This document shows positions 8,018-15,571 of a stretch of DNA of 64,000 nt, piece by piece (positions within the stretch are counted from its first letter, which is position 1; each line of letters starts with the position of its first letter). Both the position numbers and the translations under genes were made by a program. Source of the DNA: Mesorhizobium_G sp050247155. Its GTDB lineage: Bacteria; Pseudomonadota; Alphaproteobacteria; Rhizobiales; Rhizobiaceae. The notes below the pieces were generated by a model. That model did not search any database, was not told where the DNA came from, and was given only the letters and a program-made list of their open reading frames with translations. The DNA lies in the NCBI GenBank assembly GCA_050247155.1, contig JBFWUS010000003.1, forward strand, positions 65,693-129,692, in the 5' to 3' direction.

Positions 8018-9088
8018 ATGCTTACACCCATACGGCTCAGCCTCGCTCGAAAAAGGAGAGGGCTGACGAAAAAGGGATTCGCGGAAGCGTTGGGCGTGAC
8101 CCCTCACACCGTGCTTCGGTACGAGAGCGGTGAAATCTCGCCGCCGCCGGAGATGATCGAACGTATTGCTCATATCCTCGATTTCCCAGAGAGCTTCTTC
8201 CGCTCACCCGATGTCGACGAAGTCGTCGCCGAAGCGGCCAGCTTCCGCAGTCTAACTGCAATGACGGCCAAGAATCGGGACGCTGCCCTTGCGGCCGGCA
8301 CGCTCGCCTACATTATGTCCGATTGGGTCGATGAGAATTTTAGCCTTCCAGACCCCGAACTGGTCGATCTCAAGGGTGAAACTCCAGAGATGGCGGCGCG
8401 CTCACTTCGGCAGGTGTGGGGCCTTGGCGAACAGCCGCTAAAGAACACTGTGCACCTTTTGGAGGCGAAGGGCATCCGCGTCTTCTCATTGGCCGAGAAT
8501 ACTCGAACCGTAGACGCCTTCTCTGTTTGGCGGGGGGAGCGCCCATTCGTGTTCCTCAATATGATGAAGACCGCCGAGCACAGCCGCTTTGATGCTGCGC
8601 ATGAGCTAGGGCATCTCGTTTTGCACAAGCATGGTGGGCCGAACGGCCGGAAGGCGGAGGACGAGGCAAATCGGTTTGCCTCGTCCTTCCTGATGCCGGC
8701 GGCGGATATCCTGGCCCGAATCCCCCGGGTACACACGCTCAACCAGATTGTGGAAGTGAAGAAGCGGTGGTCCGTTTCCGTGATGGCCATGATCTACCGA
8801 CTTCACACACTTAAGATCATCTCCGATTGGCAATACCGCATGTTCTGCATACAGGCATCTGATCTCGGCTATCGGACGTCTGAGCCCTTCGGCATTCCGA
8901 GAGAGCAATCACTCGTATGGCACAAGGTGTTAACGGCTCTGTGGAGTGAGCGGATTACAAAGGATCAAATCGCCAGTCGGCTTATGATTCCGAAGGAGGA
9001 AATTGAGAATCTATTGTTTGGTCTGACAAATCGGCTGGACAACGAACGACCATCGGGAAAGCCTGGCCTGAGATTGATCGATAAATGA
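8018..9088 (+). CDS. XRE regulator fused to ImmA/IrrE metallopeptidase
   Basis: A 356-residue protein. Residues 5-60 form a Cro/C1-type helix-turn-helix (GFAEALGVTPHTVLRYESGE). Residues 140-260 form an ImmA/IrrE-type zinc peptidase with HELGH at 195-199 and a downstream acidic helix EDEANRFASSFLMP supplying the third ligand. The C-terminal 100 residues are helical. Family members (COG2856-like) cleave repressors or antitoxins after a stress signal. It directly follows the unknown 211-residue gene, and its stop lies 3 bases from the end of the convergent mccB. The pair looks like an inserted regulatory or defence module. Confidence 0.88.
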   Translation: MLTPIRLSLARKRRGLTKKGFAEALGVTPHTVLRYESGEISPPPEMIERIAHILDFPESFFRSPDVDEVVAEAASFRSLTAMTAKNRDAALAAGTLAYIMSDWVDENFSLPDPELVDLKGETPEMAARSLRQVWGLGEQPLKNTVHLLEAKGIRVFSLAENTRTVDAFSVWRGERPFVFLNMMKTAEHSRFDAAHELGHLVLHKHGGPNGRKAEDEANRFASSFLMPAADILARIPRVHTLNQIVEVKKRWSVSVMAMIYRLHTLKIISDWQYRMFCIQASDLGYRTSEPFGIPREQSLVWHKVLTALWSERITKDQIASRLMIPKEEIENLLFGLTNRLDNERPSGKPGLRLIDK

Positions 9089-9091
9089 GCC

Positions 9092-10699
9092 TCACATCCT
9101 AAACACCCCAAATTTCGTCTCCTCAACCTCCCGGTTCAACGCCGCGCTCAAGCTCAGCGCCAGCACCTCGCGGCTTTTCGCCGGGTCGATGATCCCGTCG
9201 TCCCAGAGCCGGGCGCTGGAGTAGAGCGGGTGGCCTTCGCGTTCGTATTTCTCCAGCGTCGGGCGTTTGAACTCGGCCTCTTCCTCCGCTGACCACGAAC
9301 CGCCCCTGCGCTCGATGTTCTCACGGCGGACTTGGGCGAGGACCATCGCCGCCTGTTCGCCGCCCATCACGGAGATGCGTGCGTTGGGCCACATCCACAG
9401 GAACCGGGGCGAATAGGCGCGGCCGCACATGCCGTAATTGCCGGCGCCGAACGAGCCGCCGATGATCATGGTGAGCTTTGGCACGCGCGCGGTGGCGACT
9501 GCGGTGACCAGCTTCGCGCCATCCTTGGCGATGCCACCGGCCTCATATTTGCGGCCGACCATGAAGCCGGTGATGTTCTGCAGGAAGATCAGCGGGATCT
9601 TCCGCTGGCAGCACAGCTCGATGAAATGCGCGCCTTTCAGCGCGCTTTCGGAAAACAGCACGCCATTGTTGGCGATGATGCCCACCGGCATGCCGGCCAG
9701 ATGCGCGAAGCCGGTGACCAGCGTCGTGCCGTAATTCTGCTTGAACTCGTCAAGCTCGGAGCCGTCGACGATGCGCGCGATCACCTCGCGCACGTCGTAG
9801 GGCTGGCGCAGGTCGGTCGGCACGATGCCGTAGATGTCTTCGGCGGGATGAAGAGGTTGGAGAGGTTTCTTGAGATCGAGCCCTATCGCCTTCTTGCGAT
9901 TCAGGTTTTTGACGATGCGGCGTGTGATGGCGAGCGCATGCTCGTCGTTGAGCGCATAATGGTCGGCAACGCCGGACTGGCGCGTGTGGACTTCCGCGCC
10001 GCCAAGGTCTTCGGCCGAGACTTCCTCGCCGGTGGCCGCTTTGACCAGCGGCGGGCCGCCGAGGAAGATGGTCGCCTGCTTGCGCACCATGATCGATTCG
10101 TCCGACATCGCCGGCACATAGGCGCCTCCGGCCGTGCAGGAACCCATGACGCAGGCGATCTGCGGAATGCCCTGCGCCGACATGTTGGCCTGGTTGAAGA
10201 AGATGCGGCCAAAATGCTCGCGGTCGGGAAACACCTCGTCCTGGTTGGGCAGGTTCGCGCCACCCGAGTCGACCAGATAGACGCAGGGCAGATTGTTTTG
10301 GCTAGCGATTTCCTGCGCGCGCAGATGCTTCTTCACGGTCAGCGGGTAATAGGTGCCGCCCTTCACGGTGGCGTCGTTGACCACCACCATCACCTCGCGG
10401 CCCTCGACGCGGCCGATGCCGGCGATCATGCCGGCGGCGGCGATGTTGTCGTCATACATGCCATAGGCGGCGAACTGGCCGACCTCCAGGAAGGGCGAGC
10501 CGGGATCAAGAAGCTGAGCGAGGCGATCGCGGGGCAGGAGCTTTCCGCGGCTGACATGGCGCTGGCGCGATTCCTCCGAGCCGCCGCGCTCGACGGCGGC
10601 GGCGCGCACCGAAATGTCGTTGACGAGTTCGCGCATGCGCTCGGTGTTGGCGCGGAAGGCGTCAGACGCCGTGGAGACCTGGGACTGGATGACGGGCAT
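9092..10699 (-). CDS. mccB: Methylcrotonoyl-CoA carboxylase carboxyltransferase subunit
   Basis: A 535-residue acyl-CoA carboxyltransferase. The start MPVIQSQVSTASDAFR is preceded by GGAGGG at a workable distance; an upstream extension to 10957 carries no family similarity. N- and C-terminal crotonase-like halves are visible: YLVDSGGANLPNQDEVFPD (acyl-CoA side), then IFLQNITGFMVGRKYEAGG and GGSFGAGNYGMCGRAYSPRF, all typical of MccB. It transfers the carboxyl group from biotin to 3-methylcrotonyl-CoA in leucine degradation. Its usual partner mccA lies more than 8 kb away on the same strand with unrelated genes between. Confidence 0.93.
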   Translation of the reverse strand: MPVIQSQVSTASDAFRANTERMRELVNDISVRAAAVERGGSEESRQRHVSRGKLLPRDRLAQLLDPGSPFLEVGQFAAYGMYDDNIAAAGMIAGIGRVEGREVMVVVNDATVKGGTYYPLTVKKHLRAQEIASQNNLPCVYLVDSGGANLPNQDEVFPDREHFGRIFFNQANMSAQGIPQIACVMGSCTAGGAYVPAMSDESIMVRKQATIFLGGPPLVKAATGEEVSAEDLGGAEVHTRQSGVADHYALNDEHALAITRRIVKNLNRKKAIGLDLKKPLQPLHPAEDIYGIVPTDLRQPYDVREVIARIVDGSELDEFKQNYGTTLVTGFAHLAGMPVGIIANNGVLFSESALKGAHFIELCCQRKIPLIFLQNITGFMVGRKYEAGGIAKDGAKLVTAVATARVPKLTMIIGGSFGAGNYGMCGRAYSPRFLWMWPNARISVMGGEQAAMVLAQVRRENIERRGGSWSAEEEAEFKRPTLEKYEREGHPLYSSARLWDDGIIDPAKSREVLALSLSAALNREVEETKFGVFRM

Positions 10700-10950
10700 G
10701 CGCGAAAACTCCCTCCGGCGCTCTTGAGAATGGCGCTTGGATCGAGGTGTAGCAGCATGGTTGGACGGGCCGCTAGCCCCGATTTGGCAGCGCCAACAAT
10801 CCGCCGCAATCGGAGCGCTTGAAGCGCGCCCCGAACAACCACGTTTGACCACAAGGAGACCAGCCGTGAACCCGCATCCGAGATCGACACATTCCGTGCC
10901 GACGCTCCGATTGCGCTCGGCTGAGATTATTTCCTTGAGGTTGAACGACA

Positions 10951-12114
10951 ATGGCACGTTCGTTGATCAAGCGTCGGCAGGAGGCCGAACGCGAAAGGCT
11001 TGAAGCCTATCAGGCGACGCTCAGGCGGGTTTCGCGCGCCGAGCGTCCGGCACCCGACTTCGACAAGGCGCTGAAGGAAGCCAAGAAGGGTTTTGAAGGC
11101 GAGATCGTTCGCGATTGCGCGTCGTGGCGGCCCAGGCTCAAGACCCGCGACGCCAACCGCTTGCGGCTTGCCGCCGCGCGGCACCTCTTTGCGCGCTATC
11201 CCGCGCCCGCGCATCTCGAAGCCGTGTGGCTTGAGAGCGAGGGACAGGAGGCGGAGGAGACGAAGCTGCGCAAGCGCTGGTACATCACGGTGGCCGGCGG
11301 CGGTTCGCTTTACAAGGCTCAGGGCTGGCTCTCCCGCAAGGAGGTGCACTGGTTCCTGAACCCGCCGGGCGAACTTGGCTTCGCGCAGGCCTTCTGGGTG
11401 GCGATCGCGCGGACCTACACCGACGGTCTCGGCGTGGCGCTGCGGATCGGGCGTTCGAAGCTGGCGCGGACGGCGCGCGGCGACCTCGCCTTCTGGCGTG
11501 AGGTTGCGCGGTTCTTCTGCGCCAACCAGACCACGCTGGAGGCCATGGACGACCTTTGCGACTACCTGGCCGCCGCCTTTCGGCGCGACCGGCACTACAG
11601 CTTGAAGGGCCGCACATTGGCCTCGCTCAACCGGGCGATGGCCGAGTGGCACCGCGAGCTGCAGGCGATCGAGCGCATCGAGGCAGCGCAGCGGCGGGCC
11701 GAACAGGGGAGGGCGCGGGCCAACGGCCAGGCGACGACGCCGGATACCGGGCGTTGGGCGGGTTCGACGCTGCTCGACTGGTCGTGGAAGCCTTCCGCCA
11801 GGGAGGCGGCGAACCGGCGCGAGGAGTTCGTGGTGTCTCAGTTGAGCACCGCCGCCGAACTCGTCGCCGAGTCCAGCGCCATGCGGCACTGCGTGTCGAG
11901 CTATGCCGCGAAGTGCATCGCCGGGCACGCCTCGATCTGGTCGATGCGCCGGCGCGTTCCGGGAAAGGTGGACCGGTTGCTGACAATCGAACTCGACCGG
12001 CAGCACCGGGCCGTGCAGGTGCGCGGTTTCGCCAACCGGCTGGCTAGCGCCGACGAGAAGCAGGTTCTCGGACGCTGGGCCAAGGCGCGCGGGATCATCC
12101 TGCCCGCATACTGA
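10951..12114 (+). CDS. PcfJ-domain protein
   Basis: A 387-residue basic protein. Residues 1-60 are Lys/Arg-rich, and residues around 100-135 contain KRWYITVAGGGSLYKAQGW. Residues 300-385 carry the PcfJ-like signature LSTAAELVAESSAMRHCVSS, followed closely by a Tyr, a Cys, GHASIWSMRRR and a beta hairpin. PcfJ-like proteins are known mainly from mobile and plasmid-associated loci; their biochemical role is not established. It starts divergently from mccB with about 250 bases between them and is convergent with the methyltransferase. No partner gene (such as PcfK) is adjacent. Confidence 0.7.
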   Translation: MARSLIKRRQEAERERLEAYQATLRRVSRAERPAPDFDKALKEAKKGFEGEIVRDCASWRPRLKTRDANRLRLAAARHLFARYPAPAHLEAVWLESEGQEAEETKLRKRWYITVAGGGSLYKAQGWLSRKEVHWFLNPPGELGFAQAFWVAIARTYTDGLGVALRIGRSKLARTARGDLAFWREVARFFCANQTTLEAMDDLCDYLAAAFRRDRHYSLKGRTLASLNRAMAEWHRELQAIERIEAAQRRAEQGRARANGQATTPDTGRWAGSTLLDWSWKPSAREAANRREEFVVSQLSTAAELVAESSAMRHCVSSYAAKCIAGHASIWSMRRRVPGKVDRLLTIELDRQHRAVQVRGFANRLASADEKQVLGRWAKARGIILPAY

Positions 12115-12156
12115 AATGCTCGCGCCGGTGGAAACGCCGGCGCGGGAGTTCCCGGC

Positions 12157-13206
12157 TCAGGTCGCCTCGAGCACCATGTTGAGCGGTGTCTGGGCCGCCA
12201 GCCGGACATGGGTGAAGCCGCCCGACCTGATGACCTCGGTCAATCGTTTCTTGCCGGCCTGGGCTCCAAGAGCCAGTCCGGTTTCCTGCGCCAGCGAGGT
12301 GGGGACGCAGATCATGGTCGATGCCGAATAATACAAGCGGCCGACCGGATTGATGTTGTCCTCAAGCCTGTCGCCGGCCGCCGGCTCGACGACCATCCAG
12401 GTGCCGCCCGGCCTGAGCGCTTTCCTGATGTGACCCGCTGCCGCCTCGGGATCGCCCATGTCGTGCAGGCAGTCGAAGCAGGTGATCAGATCGAAATCGA
12501 GGCCCGCGAAGTCCCGGGCGCGTCCAACCTCGAAACGCAGGTTTGTCAATCCGTGCGCCCGCGCATGCGCGGTGGCGGCAGCAATCGACGCGGGATGGAA
12601 ATCATAGCCGATGAAGCGGGAAGCCGGGAACGCCTGCGCCATCAGCACGGTGGAGAGTCCGTGTCCGCAGCCAATGTCGGCAACGGCGGCGCCGCCATTC
12701 AACCGGTCGACAATGCCATCCAGCGCAGGCAGCCAGTCCTGCACCAGGGCGTTGACGTAACCCGGGCGGAACAGGCGCGCCACGGCGCAGAACATGCAGC
12801 CGGCCTGGTCGCCCCATGCCACCCCGCGCCCGGTCTTGAACGCCAACTGCACCTTGGTCTGGTTCTCGACCATAGCCGCCGCGGTGTCGAATGCGCCGAT
12901 CAGATTGGCGGGGCTGTCCGGTTCGGCAAAGATCAATGCCTGTTCCGGCGTCAGCGAGAAGCGGCCCCCCTCGTAACGCACGTAGCCCGAAGCAGCCTGG
13001 GCCGACAGCCATTCGCGCACATAGCGCGGCGCACAGCCGGCGGCGGCGGCCAATTCGTCGGCATTGGCAGGCCCAATCTCCTTCAGTGCCTTGTAGAGAC
13101 CGAGCGTGTCGCCCATTCGAACCAGCGGAACGCTGACCGCGCCGCCAAGATCACCAAGCACGCGGCCGACAAGTTCGTTGAGAACGGTTTCGTCAGGTTG
13201 CGTCAT
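12157..13206 (-). CDS. SAM-dependent methyltransferase with N-terminal winged helix
   Basis: A 349-residue protein starting MTQPDETVLNELVGRVLGD, chosen because an excellent Shine-Dalgarno (AAGGAGGAA) precedes this ATG. Residues 15-95 look like a winged-helix dimerisation segment (CAPRYVREWLSAQAASGYV). Residues 165-340 are a class I methyltransferase with motif I VADIGCGHGLSTVLMAQAF, and then FDLITCFDCLHDMGDP and LRPGGTWMVVEP. The substrate is unknown; the architecture recalls O-methyltransferase-like enzymes of secondary metabolism. The hydrolase-LuxR gene lies upstream on the same strand, about 180 bases away. Confidence 0.85.
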   Translation of the reverse strand: MTQPDETVLNELVGRVLGDLGGAVSVPLVRMGDTLGLYKALKEIGPANADELAAAAGCAPRYVREWLSAQAASGYVRYEGGRFSLTPEQALIFAEPDSPANLIGAFDTAAAMVENQTKVQLAFKTGRGVAWGDQAGCMFCAVARLFRPGYVNALVQDWLPALDGIVDRLNGGAAVADIGCGHGLSTVLMAQAFPASRFIGYDFHPASIAAATAHARAHGLTNLRFEVGRARDFAGLDFDLITCFDCLHDMGDPEAAAGHIRKALRPGGTWMVVEPAAGDRLEDNINPVGRLYYSASTMICVPTSLAQETGLALGAQAGKKRLTEVIRSGGFTHVRLAAQTPLNMVLEAT

Positions 13207-13292
13207 GTTGGAATTCCTCCTTGCTTCGGGGCGGCCGTGGCCGCGTTGCCCGAGCAAGCATGGTTTGCACAGCGTCAGTCCGCATGAGGCGC

Positions 13293-13327
13293 TGGTCCCG
13301 ACCATGGAGGAAAAATATTTGGGACCA
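13293..13327. promoter_or_regulatory. Candidate operator upstream of methyltransferase
   Basis: TGGTCCC (13293-13299) and GGGACCA (13321-13327) are perfect inverted heptamers with a 21-base spacer. They sit between the hydrolase-LuxR gene and the methyltransferase it precedes. They could be a binding site for the LuxR-type HTH next door; this is inference only. Confidence 0.3.
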
Positions 13328-13386
13328 GGGACAGATGTCCCGCAATGATGGGTAGAAAAGCGGACGGCCCGGCTTGGGGGTCGTGG

Positions 13387-14445
13387 CTATCGGGACAACG
13401 CCATGACGATAGCCTGTGAACGGCTATGCACGCCGAGCTTGCTGAAGATCGCGGATAGCTGGTTGCGAATGGTCTTCACGCTCTTGCCGAGCCGTTCGGC
13501 GATCGCGCGGTTGTCGAGCCCTTCCGCGACAAGCTCCAAGACGGCAGTCTCGGCGGGGGTGAGCGCGGCTTCGCGTATCGGAGACTGCCTCACGGGTTGG
13601 TCTTGGCCCAAAAAGGTCGTCAGCTCGGCGTGAAACATGGCCCATGCGGGCTCGTCCGGAAGCAGCACATGGTTCTTGCTTTCAAGCGGGACGAAGCGCG
13701 CGCCCGGGATCGCGGCAGCCAGCTTGCGGCCTTCATTGAACGGCACGCGCGTGTCACCCCGGCAATGCGCAATGAGCGTCGGGACCTGCAATTTCCCGGC
13801 ACGATCGAGCACGTCGATCCCCTGCATGTTCCAGAGCAATTGCGCCGCGACTTCAGGCGTCGCCGTCATCCGTTCGAGATCGCCCCACCAGCGGTGCTGC
13901 TCGGGCGTCCCGTCTGGTATGAACAGATTGGTGAAGAACTGGCAGAACGCCGGATTCTCGCGGCCCCAACCAATGCGAACGAAATTGACCAGCGTCTCGG
14001 CCTCCAGCCGCTCGGCTTCCGTCTGAGCCCGCACCCGTCCGCCTTGGCCATAGGCGTTCAGCAGAACAAGGTGCGACACGCGCTCGGGATGCCGCAGCGC
14101 AAACTCGATGCCGAGCGCGCCGCCTTGCGACAGGCCGAGCAAGACAAAACGCGGCTCAGGGATCGACGCTGCTACGGCGTCAAGGTCAGCGTGCCATGCC
14201 TCGATCGACAGGTCCGCGACATGGCGATCGGACAGGCCGCAGCCGCGCGGGTCGTAGCGCACAAACCGGTTTCGCGACGACAGCGCTTGCAGCCAGGGCC
14301 GCCAGACGGGGCTTTCGAGATCGTAATCAACATGGCTGAGCCAATGAGCGGCTCGCAGAATGACCGGACCGCTGCCGCACGACGCAACGGCAATCCGCGC
14401 GCCGTCGGCCGACTGACAGAAGCGTATGCTCTGGTTCAGCTTCAT
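13387..14445 (-). CDS. Alpha/beta hydrolase fused to LuxR-type HTH
   Basis: A 352-residue fusion. Residues 10-265 form an alpha/beta hydrolase: FVRYDPRGCGLSD, nucleophile elbow GLSQGG with Ser106, and a late VPLESKNHVLL with the catalytic-type His. Residues 285-350 form a LuxR/GerE helix-turn-helix (LTPAETAVLELVAEGLDNRA, then AERLGKSVKTIRNQLSAIF). The layout suggests a regulator that senses or hydrolyses a small molecule, rather than a simple enzyme. Whether the hydrolase is active or a ligand sensor is not known. It is followed by the methyltransferase gene. Confidence 0.88.
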   Translation of the reverse strand: MKLNQSIRFCQSADGARIAVASCGSGPVILRAAHWLSHVDYDLESPVWRPWLQALSSRNRFVRYDPRGCGLSDRHVADLSIEAWHADLDAVAASIPEPRFVLLGLSQGGALGIEFALRHPERVSHLVLLNAYGQGGRVRAQTEAERLEAETLVNFVRIGWGRENPAFCQFFTNLFIPDGTPEQHRWWGDLERMTATPEVAAQLLWNMQGIDVLDRAGKLQVPTLIAHCRGDTRVPFNEGRKLAAAIPGARFVPLESKNHVLLPDEPAWAMFHAELTTFLGQDQPVRQSPIREAALTPAETAVLELVAEGLDNRAIAERLGKSVKTIRNQLSAIFSKLGVHSRSQAIVMALSR

Positions 14446-14539
14446 TGCCGGATGATACCGCAGTGGCCGGTCAGGCGACAGGCCGGTATCACGGGGCGTG
14501 CGAGGTCAGCCTGCGAAGACGGAGGAAGGTAGCGATCTG

Positions 14540-14682
14540 AGTGTCTGAATCAAAAGTCATCATGCCGGGCTGCAAATGGCGCTTTTCTGCGCTTCGGTGC
14601 TCACGTACTTCATGTACGCTCCGCTCCGATGCTCGAAAATCACTATTTTCGCCACGGCCTGACGATTTTTGATTCAGACACT
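14540..14682. repeat. Dispersed palindromic intergenic element
   Basis: The ends are inverted copies: AGTGTCTGAATCAAAA (14540-14555) and TTTTTGATTCAGACACT (14666-14682). The interior has further dyad symmetry (CACGTACTTCATGTACG near 14613-14629). It fills the gap between the hydrolase-LuxR gene and the vapC-like gene and has no coding capacity; the gap of about 310 bases holds nothing else recognisable. It resembles repeats I recall from Mesorhizobium genomes. Confidence 0.65.
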
Positions 14683-14754
14683 GAAAGACATTGGCTGGGA
14701 GTTTGTGGCGATGAGGGTGAGGACGGCGGCGCGGGATTTCCCGCCCAATCCTGC

Positions 14755-15135
14755 TTAGCGGATCAACTCGACCTTGCAGCCCATGTCGAATTCCGTCCAG
14801 GCCTTGTCCGCCGTGACGGCGGTGCGCCCGGATAGAATGGCCGTGGCAAGGCAGGCTCGGTCGCCGAGCGACAACACGCCCTTCGGCGCTTTGCGACGAA
14901 GCTGGCCGGCGAGGATTGCTTGTTCCTCGCTGAACGGAACTACCTCGATATTGCAAGACACGACAATGTCGATCCCGTCAGCTTCGGGAAGGTTCTGCTC
15001 GATACATTTCGTGATAACCTCTCCCAAATTCACCGAACTGATCCAAGCGTCTTGCGCGAGCGCCAAGGCCCGCTGCTCGCCCGCTTCGCTGCGGATGATC
15101 GCCAGAATGACGGATGAATCGAGGATTGCCTTCAT
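14755..15135 (-). CDS. PIN-domain toxin, VapC type
   Basis: A 126-residue PIN-domain ribonuclease. Acidic metal ligands are visible in ILDSSVILAII (Asp6), SSVNLGEVITK (Glu near 39), GDRACLATAI (Asp near 92) and VTADKAW (Asp near 109). VapC toxins cut tRNA or rRNA. The gene lies 3 bases downstream of an AbrB-type antitoxin gene on the same strand, forming a VapBC-like pair. Confidence 0.9.
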   Translation of the reverse strand: MKAILDSSVILAIIRSEAGEQRALALAQDAWISSVNLGEVITKCIEQNLPEADGIDIVVSCNIEVVPFSEEQAILAGQLRRKAPKGVLSLGDRACLATAILSGRTAVTADKAWTEFDMGCKVELIR

Positions 15136-15138
15136 CTT

Positions 15139-15513
15139 TCAATCCAGCGGCGGTAGCCCGTGAGCCAGCCTCCATTCGTCTGCCTCTTCGGCCTCCTTGC
15201 GGGCCTCCTCCCGGCGATCCCTGATCAACTCCTCGACGATATCGACTCCGGGCGGGATTACAGCGCGCGCATGCGCTTGAACGCGCCGAATAGCGACCCG
15301 CGGCGAAACGATACGAAATTCCCCGTTGACCACTTCCGCTGTTACCCTGTCGCCAGGCTTGACCAGCATGGCGGCGCGCATCTCGGCAGGAATGACGATG
15401 CGACCGGCCTGATCGATTTTCAGACGGGTGTAAGCAACCGACTGAAGATTTGACTCGGTCGCGTCGTAGGTTGATTGCGAAGTTTCAGAAAAGCCTGACC
15501 CTGCCATGGCCAT
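15139..15513 (-). CDS. AbrB/MazE-type antitoxin
   Basis: About 124 residues from the ATG at 15513 (a second ATG lies two codons in, and a longer frame begins at 15567). The swapped-hairpin AbrB core is RLKIDQAGRIVIPAEMRAAM with VKPGDRVTAEVVNGE. The charged C-terminal helix (RDRREEARKEAEEADEW) should bind the toxin. The shorter start is favoured because the inverted repeat at 15523-15549 then lies just upstream, as expected for an autoregulatory operator. Confidence 0.85.
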   Translation of the reverse strand: MAMAGSGFSETSQSTYDATESNLQSVAYTRLKIDQAGRIVIPAEMRAAMLVKPGDRVTAEVVNGEFRIVSPRVAIRRVQAHARAVIPPGVDIVEELIRDRREEARKEAEEADEWRLAHGLPPLD

Positions 15514-15522
15514 TTTCCCGTC

Positions 15523-15549
15523 TATGCCAATTCCACTCAGTTTGGCATA
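15523..15549. promoter_or_regulatory. Inverted-repeat operator candidate of VapC/AbrB pair
   Basis: TATGCCAA (15523-15530) and TTGGCATA (15542-15549) form a perfect 8-base inverted repeat with an 11-base spacer. It starts 10 bases upstream of the antitoxin start at 15513 and lies between that start and the end of the isovaleryl-CoA dehydrogenase gene. Autorepression by the antitoxin-toxin complex at such sites is usual in this family. Confidence 0.55.
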
Positions 15550-15571
15550 TCGTGGAAAAAATGGCAAAATG

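Noticed and set aside
9332..10822. 496-residue open frame on the plus strand
   Set aside because: It is entirely antisense to mccB, lacks any family signature and has the His/Arg/Ala-rich composition typical of antisense frames in GC-rich genes.
10700..10957. 86-residue N-terminal extension of mccB
   Set aside because: No similarity to carboxyltransferases and no ribosome site, while MPVIQ has GGAGGG upstream.
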